A DNA stretch of 64,000 nt. It comes from Channallabes apus. Lineage: Eukaryota; Chordata; Actinopteri; Siluriformes; Clariidae. The DNA lies in contig CM060109.1 in assembly GCA_030522415.1 (NCBI GenBank), positions 33,982,892-34,046,891 on the forward strand, written 5' to 3'. Of the stretch, positions 21,573 through 33,310 are shown in pieces. Numbering within the stretch: position 1 is the stretch's first letter; each line of letters starts with the position of its first letter. The position numbers were made by a program, and so were the translations under genes. The notes under the pieces were generated by a model. That model made no database searches and had not been told where the DNA came from. It was given only the letters and a program-made list of their open reading frames with translations.

Positions 21573-24500
21573 TCTTGATATTTATGACATTCATTTTAAT
21601 TTTACAGTGTTTAATTGGAGTATGAATATTTTAATGCACTGACTCTATATGTGAGGCCTTGGTGATTTTTTAAAAATGTAGTTTTAATCTCCAAGGTAGA
21701 CTTTTGGTCAAAACCCTTTGCATTTTAAAACAATTTTGATTTATTTTTACCACAGTTTTAATTAAACAATATTTCACTTGAGACCATTACAGTGATTAAC
21801 AAGATTAGTCAAACGTGTGTTATTTCTTTTATGATAAAGCTGCAGTGGAGTTTTTACAACCTAATGTCAACTTTTCAAATATTGTATAGCTACAATAAAA
21901 AAAATAGCAAAGTATCAGGTGTTTGTCTTGTGGTGCAAATGGTAAAGAGGTCATATCCAGTCTATCTTAGACAGGTATATCTTAGACTCAAAATTCTAGA
22001 TATTATCAAATTTCAATGTTTTCCCAAAGGTGGTTGCGGAAATGAAGAGTGAGTGATTGGTTTTAGTGGAGCAAGTCCAGTTGCATGAATGTTTAACTTG
22101 TTCATACCATGCTTGAATAAATTTCCAAACTGTGATGATTTATTGTAATTTTGATTCCTGAAAAAAACTTAATAGGTTTAAATGCTCTGAAAGAAAGGGA
22201 GCAAGTCTGGTCCCACAGTCTTTTGATACTGTTTAGCCAAATGACATATAGAATTAAAAACTGTTTGCAGTTTGACTTCTATGTATTTCTATTGTCTTCA
22301 TCCTTTTCACAGATCTTGCAGTGAAAGGCTGAACCATGAAGGCTTGAATCACCTTCCACCACTGGGTTCGCTATACCTCATATTGTTTTAATTCCTCAAT
22401 AGTTGAGTCATATAGACCAATCAGGGTAGGCTAGGGCCACAGTGCCTTTTTTGGGAATGTCATGTGAGAAAGCCGGTGCCGTTTTTGCCTCAAAATAAAG
22501 TCAGAGTTGTCTGGAAGTTGTGGAATGTGAAGCAGGCTCAGGGCCAGAGCTGTGTTTGGAGAGAACTCGGCTGATTAGCAAAGTTCTCAGGGCCACACTA
22601 GCAGACAGGAGGGCAGGTACTGCTGAGCTCTTTTTGTCTCTCCTCCCAGAAGCTCTCTTCACTCCTGCACATTTACTTCCTTCTTCATCACACTCCTACT
22701 AGTCTCTACCCATACATAGAAACAAGTAATTTCTGATATGCAATAAAAAAAAAAAAACCTTTGCAGTTTATGTGCTAGAATGCCTGTGTAGGAGTAACAA
22801 CTCATGGTTTATCTAAACAGAGTTCACAGATGTGTCACAGATGGGCGTTATGCTTTATTGAACAGTTTCATATTAACCAACTTTTGAGTATAGGGAGTAT
22901 TCTATTCTTTGCTGGATGATATTGTAGGCCTGTGCTGTTCATATCCTTTGTCAAAAAGTCTGAATTGATATCTTCATAGAAACAACAAGAATAGGCTCTT
23001 GTTTTTCATCCCCCACAGTGATATTTATTATTAGGCAGTAAAGCTGCTCCCCTTGCCTCCAGTTCTTGCTAGTTCATAGCTTTATAACTGCAAACATCTC
23101 TACATTTATTACTTTCCAAGCCTTTCTGCAAATAAAAAGGCACCCATGCAAAACCAGACACTCTCCCTTATAAACCAATGCCCATATGGTCTACAGTGCT
23201 TAAGTCCTTTTGTTAAAGTTGTTCTCATTGCTGCTGGTGATAAAGTTGATAAAGATGCCTTGAATGTGTTCCAAAACCTCCTAAGGATGGCCTGTGGTTT
23301 AACAGAACTTATATGTTTGTTTATAATTATTGAGCCCTTTAAAAAGTAGAGAACTGCTGAATGATGGACTGAAACATACTGACACTTGTTTTAGAAGAAA
23401 AGTATTCAAGGTGGATTCCATGAAAAAGAAAAAAATATTCAATTATAGGACAAGTAGTCTAATCTGTGTGCATGTCTAGCATTCTTTATACAACTTTTAC
23501 TTGATTGTGATACCTTTTGACATTTCCAAAAATATAATATCCTGTTGATCTTTTGTGATCTTAAAGTATCTTAAGTGCAGAATACAAAATGCATGAATGC
23601 ATGTTTTTCATGCATTCAAAATAATGTGTGGTCAAGCTAAGGTATTAAAAAATGGCATTGTTTTAATGTTGTTTAGCTCTGGTTTGAAGAAATGTTCAGA
23701 TAGTGAAAGTTGCCTATTTCTGGCTATTTGACATGTTGCAGAAGCAGGTTTTTGGCACAAAGTAAGCATTGGATTGTTCACTGCCTTTGATGTAATTCTC
23801 TGTCCCATCAATTCCCCATATGTGAATGCATAAACAAAGTAAATATTCTCAGATTCATGTTACAGCTGCACAAACTAAAAGATCAAACACTGGACTTAAT
23901 AGCAAGCTGGCATTAGGATGGTAGTGCAACAGCTGGGGGGTATGCTCGCCAGACCGGACGGGTGTGTATGAACATAGAATAGTGCATTTTATATCACATT
24001 AATGTTATTTAACTGCACACAGTTTCTTGCTTTCAAGTAGCCTATAAAGGTAGGAATACAGTGTATGGGCTATGTGTTGATGATCTAGTGTGCATTGTGA
24101 GATCATCAGGATATTCTCTTCTTGAACTCTAAAGTATGCAGACAGACAGAGAGAGGAAGGCAGAGAATGAAACAGAGAGCATGAAAGCACACTTGTGGGT
24201 ACCATATATGAGCACCAGCCTGGCCCACATTGGGCTGTATCACAGCATAGCAGTTGCGTGACAAAGGAAGGGGCCCTAGAGTATGGCAAGGAATGATGTT
24301 TTCTCTTAATAAAATCCCTTGTTTTTCATTGAATAGTGAAAGGACAGGAAGCCAGCTCAATTCCAGCCTCATTACCCTGACCTCTTGGATAGGGCTCAGC
24401 TTGCCATAATGATGGCTCTGTTGGCTGCCGCTCACTGTGTATGGCACTTAGATTACCCCCATTCTTTCCTACAATCTCTGCAGCGATTTTACTATCACCC

Positions 24501-24703
24501 AATCCATCATGATCCAAATCATGATCAAAAGCATATAGGACATTAAATGTGATAAATTTATCATAATCTGTATTTATTCCAGTCTGACTAAACTGGAGTC
24601 TGTCTCCACACCTTTCTGTTAGTTATTGTACACAGTTACATGTTGTCTTTATTAGCCCTGTTGTGCAGCATACTTGCTCTCATCCAAAGTTCAATGCCAC
24701 ATA
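21569..24703. other. Intergenic, no gene seen; two low-repeat blocks
   Basis: No coding exon was recognised. The blocks 22440-22700 and 24050-24520 are higher in G+C and free of recognised repeats, so they may be regulatory. Frames within them lack family motifs and splice context. Confidence 0.45.
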
Positions 24704-25107
24704 CACTATGTGGACAAAAAGTTTATGGACACCTGACCATCACACCCATATGTGCTTTTCTTAAATTCTAAATTTATTCTCACATTTCTGTTATAATAGC
24801 TTTCACTCACCTGGGAAGACTTTCCACCAGTTTTTGAGCCTTGAGTATTTGAGGTTGTGAGTATTTGCCTATTCAGCCACTTGACCATTAGTGAGGTTAG
24901 GGCGAGGAGGGATGGAGTGACCAATTAATCCCAAATATGTTCAACATGGTTCATGCAAACCTTGATTTCCTTCACTTCATGACACACCATGTTTTCATGA
25001 ACCTCACTTTGTGCACAGGGCCGTTGCCATTCTTGAACAGGTCTCATGTTTGAAGAAGGCTCATAGGTGTCAGGGTCAGGTGTCCACAAACATTTGGCTA
25101 TATAGTG
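24704..25107. mobile_element. Mariner/Tc1-type MITE with about 45-bp inverted repeats
   Basis: The left end CACTATGTGGACAAAAAGTT continues to GGACACCTGACC. The right end in reverse starts CACTATATAGCCAAATG and reaches TGGACACCTGAC. A TA dinucleotide precedes the left end. The 404 bp interior has no transposase. A fragment of a related, larger element lies at 46.08-46.32 kb. Confidence 0.75.
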
Positions 25108-25470
25108 TGGATATTCTTTTTAAATCCAGGGGTCCTAGTACTGTCTGAGTTAATAAGGAGGCCTTAGGTAGTTTTCATTGTGCCTCTGTTTTGTATATCT
25201 AATGTCAGAGTTGTATATTGCTGTCATACTGTATATTGTGTGTTGTTGTTTTGTATGTTTGATGTGACTTTTGACAGCAGTGTTCATGGGGGTATATTAT
25301 GTTTAATTATATGTGAATTATACGTTCTGTGAAAACCTAGCTAAAATCAGTTTTGTGAGTCACTATTTTCAACATAAAACTATTCTACCGGGGATTTTTA
25401 CGAGTTTATGTAGAAAGCAGTGAGTCACAAAAATTACTTTAGCATTTTTATTCAGACTGGATCTGATATA

Positions 25471-26992
25471 CAGTGGCTTGCAAAAGTATTCGCCCCCCTT
25501 GAACTTTTCCACATTTTGTCACATTACAGCCACAAATATGAATCAATTTTATTGGAATTCCACGTGAAGGATCAATACAAAGTGGTGTACACGTGAGAAG
25601 TGCAACGAAAATCATACATGATTCCAAACATTTTTTACAAATAAATAACTGAAAAGTGGGGTGTACGTAATTATTCAGCCCCCTTAGTCAATACTTTGCA
25701 GAACCACCTTTTGCTGCAATTACAGCTGCCAGTCTTTTAGGGTATGTCTCTACCAGCTTTGCACATCTAGAGACTGAAATCCTTGCCCATTCTTCTTTGC
25801 AAAACAGCTCCAGCTCAGTCAGATTAGATGGACAGCAGTTTTCAGATCTTGCCACAGATTATCGATTGGATTTAGATCTGGACTTTGACTGGGCCATTCT
25901 AACACATGGATATGTTTTGTTTTAAACCATTCCATTGTTGCCCTGGCTTTATGTTTAGGGTCGTTGTCCTGCTGGAAGGTGAACCTCCGCCCAAGTCTCA
26001 AGTCTTTTGCAGACTCCAAGAGGTTTTCTTCCAAGATTGCCCTGTTTTTGGCTCCATCCATCTTCCTATCAACTCTGACCAGCTTCCCTGTCCCTGCTGA
26101 AGAGAAGCACCGCAGAGCATAATGCTGCCTCCACCATATTTAACAGTAGGGATGGTGTGTTCAGAGTGATGTGCAGTGTTAGTTTTCGGCCACACATAGC
26201 GTTTTGCATTTTGGCCAAAAAGTTTGCTGTGCAAACGGGACTTCTTATGGTTTTCTGTTAACAATGGCTTTCTTCTTGCCACTCTTCCATAAAGGCCAAC
26301 TTTGTGCAGTGCACGACTAATAGTTGTCCTATGGACAGATTCCCCCACCTGAGCTGTAGATCTCTGCAGCTCGTCTAGAGTCACCATTGGCTTCTTGGCT
26401 GCATTTCTGATTAGTGCTCACCTTGTTCGGCCTGTGAGTTTAGGTGGACGGCCTTGTCTTGGTAGGTTTACAGTTGTGCCATACTCCTTCCATTTCTGAA
26501 TGATCGCTTGAACAGTGCTCCGTGGGATGTTCAAGGCTTTGGAAATCTTTTTGTAGACTAAGCCTGCTTTAAATTTCTCAATAACTTTATCCCTGACCTG
26601 TCTGGTGTGTTCTTTGGACTTCATGGTGTTGTTGCTCCAAATATTCTCTTAGGCAACCTCTGAGGCCGTCACAGAGCAGCTGTATTTGTACCGACATTAG
26701 ATTACACACAGGTGCAGTCTATTTAGTCATTAGCACTCATCAGGCAATGTCTATGGGCAACTGACTGCACTCAGACCAAAGGGGGCTGAATAATTACGCA
26801 CACCCCACTTTTCAGTTATTTATTTGCAAAAAATGTTTGGAATTATGTATGATTTTCGTTCCACTTCTCACATGTACACCACTTTGTATTGGTCTTTCAT
26901 GTGGAATTCCAATAAAATTGATTCATGTTTGTGGCTGTAATGTGACAAAATGTAGAAAAGTTCAAGGGGCCAAATACTTTTGCAAGCCACTG
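25471..26992 (-). mobile_element. Full-length Tc1-like element, dead (family B)
   Basis: A 1522 bp element with inverted repeats of roughly 210 bp starting CAGTGGCTTGCAAAAGTATT at both ends. TA dinucleotides lie outside both ends (25469-25470 and 26993-26994). The inner parts of the repeats (a CCCCACTTTTCAGTTATTTA block) also match. It is distinct in sequence from family A (1 and 44 kb). Divergence between its two arms and the broken transposase show it is old. Confidence 0.92.
25819..26624 (-). pseudogene. Tc1-like transposase pseudogene, three frames
   Basis: It starts at 26624 (MKSKEHTRQVRDKVIEKF), with the first helix-turn-helix KKISKALNIPRSTVQAI and a GRPPKLT linker. The frame changes near 26400, giving a second helix-turn-helix (TTISRALHKVGLYGRVARRK). 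The block that should carry the first catalytic Asp is deleted, so RLHSK joins directly to LFGQNAKRYVW. The frame changes again before [10 protein letters not shown] (second Asp) and [11 protein letters not shown], where the third catalytic residue Glu has become Asp. With one catalytic block missing and two frameshifts, it cannot work. Confidence 0.92.
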
Positions 26993-26994
26993 TA

Positions 26995-28540
26995 TAGTAT
27001 ATGCAATTTGCAGATATTGAACTACAGACCTTTGCTGTACACAGTGGCATATACGGGTGAATTAATGTTGTATACTGTATACTGTAGTGTACATTCTTGT
27101 ACACTTGTACATTCTTGTAGTGTACAGTCTTTTACCTAGTGAAAATAATATTTGGACATATACCCAGGGCATATTCTAAAATATAGGCAACATTTTAAAG
27201 GACATGCTCTTAGCATAGGTACACCCCACATATATATCATTATGAGCATGTAAACTAATAATGAATTTGAATAATTTGTGCTGACACAAGTCCTGCAATA
27301 TCTAAATAGTGCATTGGCTTTAAAACAAGCTGTATGTAGAACATTTAATGTGACAATTTGCATAGGTTTTGAATACACTCACATTTATAGAGAGATTATG
27401 CAAACAATAATAAATACTACATATATCCCTGGCCATTTATTATATAATAAATAAATGAAAAAATGTGTTTTCGTAAGGTATTGAGCATATGTCCTGGCAT
27501 AAGTCTTTACAGCATGCTGGAGAGATGAATGCCATTATTCTAAACAATAATACCTTAGCCAGTTTTTTTATGATTTGATGAGGCTGCCTGACATCCAAAA
27601 TCTATTAACTCCCTTAATTGTTCACTATGGTGTAGATCTGGTGAATATGAAAGCCAAGGTATATGATATTTATCATCCTCATCAAATCATTCCACCATTG
27701 TTTATACCTGTGTATGAGACACTGTTGACAGGGTGTAAATGTTTTACCACATAATAAACATGATCAGTCAGAACACCTTCATACTGATTCGCATGATTCG
27801 TAACATTTCTCTGTAAAATACATAAGTGGACACAAACCATGACAGCCAAAGCATAACAGAACTGCTATTTCCCTTCATCTGAGTCACCTGTACTTTGGAT
27901 TCTGACATTATTTTGTTTATATAAACTTATTAATTATTCTATAAAACGAGCAGCATGCAGTGAATCTAATAACTGCATACTGGAGAAAAACATATTGAAC
28001 AAAAAAAGATATTGAACAACTAAGTCAAGATATATATTTTGTTCCGTGTTCCTTCCCTAGGCAATAATAACTAAAAGACATGAGATGGAAACTTAATTAG
28101 TGTATCCCCTTTGTCAGTACATGAGGGCTACTCTTCAGATAAAAGATGTTCTCAGACATTGTAAAAGCAAAATGGTAACAAGTATGTTCATCTACCCACT
28201 GAGGGCTATGGTTTCTATTGTACCTTTGGAAGAGTCTGTTTATTTCTTTTTTATTCCTTATCTACTTTCTCCTGTCTACCATCTGAGGATCACAGACAAA
28301 CAATAGAAAGGATAATGAATCAGATGCTCGGTTTAAAAAAATCACTGTTGAAAATGTGTTTTTGTAGATATGTATTTTTTTAAATATTGAAAATGCTGCT
28401 TTGACATTAACTGTTTATTTGTTATTTATATTAAGTGGAATAGACTGACATAATTACATACAAAAAACAATTATAATAAATAACAGGAGAATATTACATG
28501 AATATTAGAAAATTAGATTTAATAATTTTTAGAATATGTA
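26995..28540. other. Intergenic, no gene seen
   Basis: AT-rich sequence. It has an irregular ACAGTGTAC/TGTACA-type short repeat cluster at 27040-27130. No exon or repeat family was identified. Confidence 0.45.
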
Positions 28541-28609
28541 AATAATTTGAATGAATCAACCTCCAGTAATTGCTGGTATTTAAATAAAACATTCTGTAAG
28601 GGTCTTTTG

Positions 28610-29100
28610 GTCTCAGCAATAGCTTTTACCATAATATGCAGCCACACAAAAAGAAGTCCAAGAGAGAAAGAAGAAGGAATTTTTGATAAGCCTAGAACAC
28701 AGAGGAAGGCACGAGGCAGAATGCCAGCTATGCGGAGCATTCACAACAATGTGTAGTGTCACTGGCAGGCCCGCACAAAGCACCGTTCTCTCAGCTGTCA
28801 AAGCCGCCATTGTGGCATCAGGCGAACAGAACCAACCCGCCACAGCCCATTATCACTCGTACATTCCACTCATACTGCCCCCTGACGCAAAAGGACGTAC
28901 GCTTCCCTCCATTCAAGCTCCATCCCTCTTTCACTCCTCTCTTTCTGCTGCCTGTTCGGTGCTCCAACCCCCAGCTGGTGCAGAGAAGCTAGGCAGAAGA
29001 TGCCAGAAAGAGTCTGGTATGTCACATGCAGTGATTGGCCCTCAGAACCTGATGAAGACACTGAGCTCTTACAGTGATGCGACATTTGATGTGTCTTGAA
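28610..29100. promoter_or_regulatory. Candidate conserved non-coding element with SOX-type sites
   Basis: A GC-richer, repeat-free block in an AT-rich desert. Two SOX-like sites lie 65 bases apart in opposite orientation, ACAACAATGTG at 28743 and CCATTGTGG at 28807. The frame at 28683-29096 (138 codons) has no recognised domain, and I do not call it a gene. Function is inferred. Confidence 0.35.
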
Positions 29101-30773
29101 GGAATGACACCTCCCGGGGCTTGGTGTCAGTCAAGCATGGGAAGCATCAGTCGACTTGAGAACACCACCCAAAAAGCCGCACCACAGAACAGATTGTAAT
29201 CTCTTTGAGGGAAAAGTGGGATAACAAGGGCTTTATCTTACTTATCATGCTTCTATTACAAAGTATTGCTGTGTAGCCCCAGCTGAGAGTAGCTCCTTAA
29301 CAGGATAAAATGCCTCTAGGACTTGAAGGGAAGTGATACAAATTAGCAGCTAATTCTATTGTCCTACCACTGCCTGGCCATTGTTCTACCATCCATTTTT
29401 AGTCTTCGACAGCAGCAGCCTTGTTCTGTCTGAGACTCAGCAGGCTTGCTTGTTTAAGACTTGGTCTGCTTGCCGATAGGCTTACACGGGCTGTCCTAGA
29501 CCTGCTGGGCTTGGGCAGGGTCTAGATCAGCTGTCCCACCAGGCATGGCTCAGGCACACTCACTGCACCTACCCAACTTCCTCTGGACTGATTGACAGGT
29601 GTTTCAGAGGGCTGCCATCAGAGAGACATTTTACATATGTGAAGTGCCTCCCCTCCTCATGTCTTCCCTCCTCTGCTAATCTGTGTGATGCATGGTGTAA
29701 GTTGCAAACACTACACCTGTAAATAATGTTTAAGAGAGGCTACTCGATTTTCATAACACTTTACTGAATTTTTTCCTAGAATTTACTGAAGTTAGACGTT
29801 CTTGAAAATCCATACAGGTCTCTGTGTCTCCCTAACATAGACTACGGATTACGTAGTACGTAGATAATTACAATGTATGTAAAATAGAATGAGATAAGAT
29901 TTATTAATTTACACAGTGGTTATACAAAGTGCAGGTGGCAGCCAAAGATTGGACTTAACTAAGATTGTGTTACAATAGCAGTCCAAACACTGTGCCACTT
30001 TCCTAAGGCCTACCGGATAGTCACGGGTCAATAAACCAGGGATGGCCTTACATACCTTGTCCAGTTGGAGACAATGGGGAAGGTAGAAGCCAAATCCCTG
30101 GCATGGCTTGGAATGTGGAGCAGGTGGTATTAGAGTAAGACAAAATACTTTTATTGGTATAGGATTATTAAGTAATGCATTAGGCATTCATCTGGTGTAT
30201 TGGGTTTGATCTGTCCTAAGATTTTACTCTAAAATAATAATAATAATCCATTTATATAAGATCAATATATTGCTGCATTGTCTAGGATAACACAAATGTG
30301 TTTATTGTGGAAGTCGGTACGAATGTGTTAAATATTGTGATATACAGAATATTGTGAATAGACTTCCCTTATATTTTCATACAAGGAATCTGTCTAGATA
30401 TTTATTAATGCAGTTAAAATAAGTAAAAAAAAATTAAAGATGGAAATTAAAGCCCTCAATTATTTGGGGCAGGTCTCACTGATTAGTGTAATTGGGAACG
30501 TGACAAGAATTTGACGGATCGCTTCCTGTATGAAGACTTGGGTCTTTTCTAACTCAATTAGTTGACAATGGCCATGTTTGAAGGGAGAGGACTTTCAGTA
30601 GTGCTATTGTCGGAGTCCATTTGCTGTTTGTGTGTTTAGGCTGATTTACCACAACAGGGGTCTGTCAGAAACCAGCAGGTCAATGGCAAGGAAAGGGCTT
30701 TAGAGAATTGAACTAGTAGAGTCACTCATGGTCTGATGATGCATAGGAGAACACAGGACTGTATTCCTTATAC

Positions 30774-30820
30774 ATCTCTCTCTCTCTCTCTCTCTCTCTG
30801 TCTGTCTCTCTCTCTCTCTC
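30774..30820. repeat. (TC)n microsatellite
   Basis: A TC run with two TGTC interruptions. Confidence 0.9.
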
Positions 30821-32023
30821 GGATCTGTGACAGCTGTAGCACAAACAGAAATACATAAATCTTACCAGTTGATTTGTCATAACAGGCTCTATCGTGTGTT
30901 CTTTGAAAGAATAAACCTAAATGAAATTAAATTATACAGGTATATGTATGTATGAATGTATGAATGTTGTACATGGAGCATTTTCCCTACCTAGACCGAG
31001 ATACATCTTCAATGATTTGGGGTTTCTTGCTAACATGGTAAAATATGTGATAATGCCGATTGATGTGAACCAGCCTTACAACAGGTGCAACAACTTGGAG
31101 GATAAAGCATTTAATAGATGTCTAAGGAGAATATAAATCTCATTAGGGCCAGTTATCTCATAGAATTTGCCTTAAGGCTATCATAATCCTATAAGGCCTT
31201 TAACCTGGACAGCATTCATTTGCTTTACCTTATTGTTCACAGGGGGAATTCAGAGCAGTAATGAATGATCCATGTGCATGCTTTGGCAGAGCTGTGCTTT
31301 GTTTGGAGTGTACTCAATTTGGCTGTGCTGAGGAGGTGTGAAGTTTAGGCGTGAGAGACAAGACTAAATCAGTTATGCACCATTCCTCCGAAGTTAGCAT
31401 GCCTCAAGTCCCCTCACCCATAGACCCAATGCAAATAACTGTCTAGCACTAACAGCTCTCAAAGATGCAGCCTCAGTTAGCACTCTATATTCCAGCGTGT
31501 TTCTGCAAAATATTGACTTGGATAAAATATGTCAGTGGGCTACTGAGTGCAGAAAAAACATTTTTGCAAGATCAACCTTACAGTCCATCAACAGGAAAGG
31601 AGCAGTCTCATTTTTTTCTTTTCTCGTCCACTGGACTAATTAGCAGTTTTAGGTGGACTTCAAATACAGCTACAGCTGTTGACTTTGCTGTGGTGAAAAA
31701 CAAACGGCCATGTAGTTAAGGGCCCAGCTCACGCAGAAGACACTAATTTCTTTGTGAGCTCAGGAAGCCTGTGGCAGTGCTGGGACTGAAATGCACAACA
31801 TGCCAAACAGATGTACGGTCTCGCACCGAGGCCCACACGGATCGTTGCCAAGCTCCTGAGCCACAGAAACAGGTGGAGGGTGCCCACTAATCTCTTATTA
31901 AAACGGAGAAGTATTCTAGCTATGCCTACACTGGGCTGTGTTATTCTAGCCTTTGGCTTAACATTGCCTTTCATTACATTGCACTCACTCACTTTATGAA
32001 GAGCTTTTCCTTTTTGGGTGGTT

Positions 32024-32042
32024 GGGGGGGGGGGGGGGGGGG
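32024..32042. repeat. G homopolymer run
   Basis: Nineteen consecutive G, a likely length-variable and assembly-sensitive site. A similar run is at 6974-6987. Confidence 0.9.
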
Positions 32043-32971
32043 CGTTAAACAATTGTGAAACTACTGTATCATTCATTATTACAGGACAATTTGAAATAAT
32101 TGTGCAAATGTTTTATAACTGACAAAAATAATGTTTTGTAGTAAGGACTGTAATAGATTAAATAGATTTGTGTTTCATTAATGCTGCTCTTGTCCTGCAG
32201 TATGCTCTGCATTGCACAATGTGCAATAAGTAATATAAATCAAGGATTTCTGGGAGGAGTAAGTGGCACTGGACACATAATAGAATGAGAATATGGGCTG
32301 GTCAGTACTAGAGAAAAACGTCAGCTTGCTCCCAGCTGCTCCTGCTGTAGTCCATCCATTAACAGTCCAGACTTTGTTTAGACAGGACTAGTAAAAGCTG
32401 AAGTGCAAGCCTTCTAATGAATCTCTTCCTCTCATCAGATGACCATGGGCCCCAGCGATTAGCACCACTAATGAAAATATTTGGCATACTCAGACTATAT
32501 CCACACCGCTCTCTTACACTCAGAAGCTGAAGATGTTGTGGGAGGGTGCCTGCAAAATGCAAATATATCTATATAAAAGTATATTTTGATAAATGTGTTA
32601 TATTTAGAATAAATAAGGGTCAGAACAAATATATGGGAGGTGCATTTGAACTGAGTACTGGTGTTAAATAGGAATTTACTGAGTTTATTCAATACTCGGG
32701 AAGTTTATTTGTATGCTTTATGTCCCTGCGAAAAGATTAATTCCACACAAAGCCCTTGGGCATGGTCCCTGATTTCAGTTATTTAGTATGTTAATTAGTA
32801 TCATAATATAAAATGTTTAGTAAATAAATTTTATACAAATACCTGGAGTCAAAGCTGTGTACTTATATAAGACAAAACTAGTTGAACATAACATACCAAG
32901 TGAAAAACCATGTTCTTCAAGGAGAGTTAGACTTCCTGAATATGTTTTTCATAGATGCTTTCATCGTTCTG

Positions 32972-33310
32972 TTCAATTCAATTGAATTCAATTCAATTTT
33001 ATTTATATAGCGCTTTTAACAATGGTCATTGTCTCAAAGCAGCTTCACAAAAATGAAAGAAAATTTACAAAAAATGAAAAAAAATTTAGAAAAGAAAATA
33101 ATTGGAAGTGTGTATGTGTGAGAAAAATGTGTCTAGATAATAATGAGATGAATGAATGAATGAAATGTCTCTGATAAGCAAGCCAAGGGTGACGGCGACA
33201 GTGGCAAGGAAAAACTCCCTGAGATGGCATTAGGAAGAAACCTTGAGAGGAACCAGACTCAACAGGGAACCCATCCTCATCTGGGTGAAACAGATAGCAG
33301 GAAATGATCT
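32972..33310. repeat. Dispersed teleost repeat, copy 2
   Basis: Second copy of the repeat at 16531-16770, with a longer A-rich middle and the same order of phrases (TATATAGCGCTTTTAACAAT through CCAGACTCAACAGGGAACCC). Confidence 0.75.

Larger units (their letters stand above)
29101..32970. other. Intergenic; candidate regulatory blocks, no gene seen
   Basis: Repeat-poor blocks at 29380-29700, 31140-31400, 31720-31990 and 32330-32560 have balanced composition and could be conserved enhancers of a neighbouring developmental gene such as vgll3. Between them is AT-rich DNA. No exon was recognised. Confidence 0.35.

Noticed and set aside
24005..24517. Overlapping minus-strand open frames (94, 113 and 63 codons)
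   Set aside because: Mutually overlapping frames without domains, methionine context or splice signals, treated as chance.
28683..29099. 138-codon open frame on the plus strand
   Set aside because: No recognised domain, no splice or promoter context, and overlapping open frames on both strands, which fits a GC-richer non-coding block.
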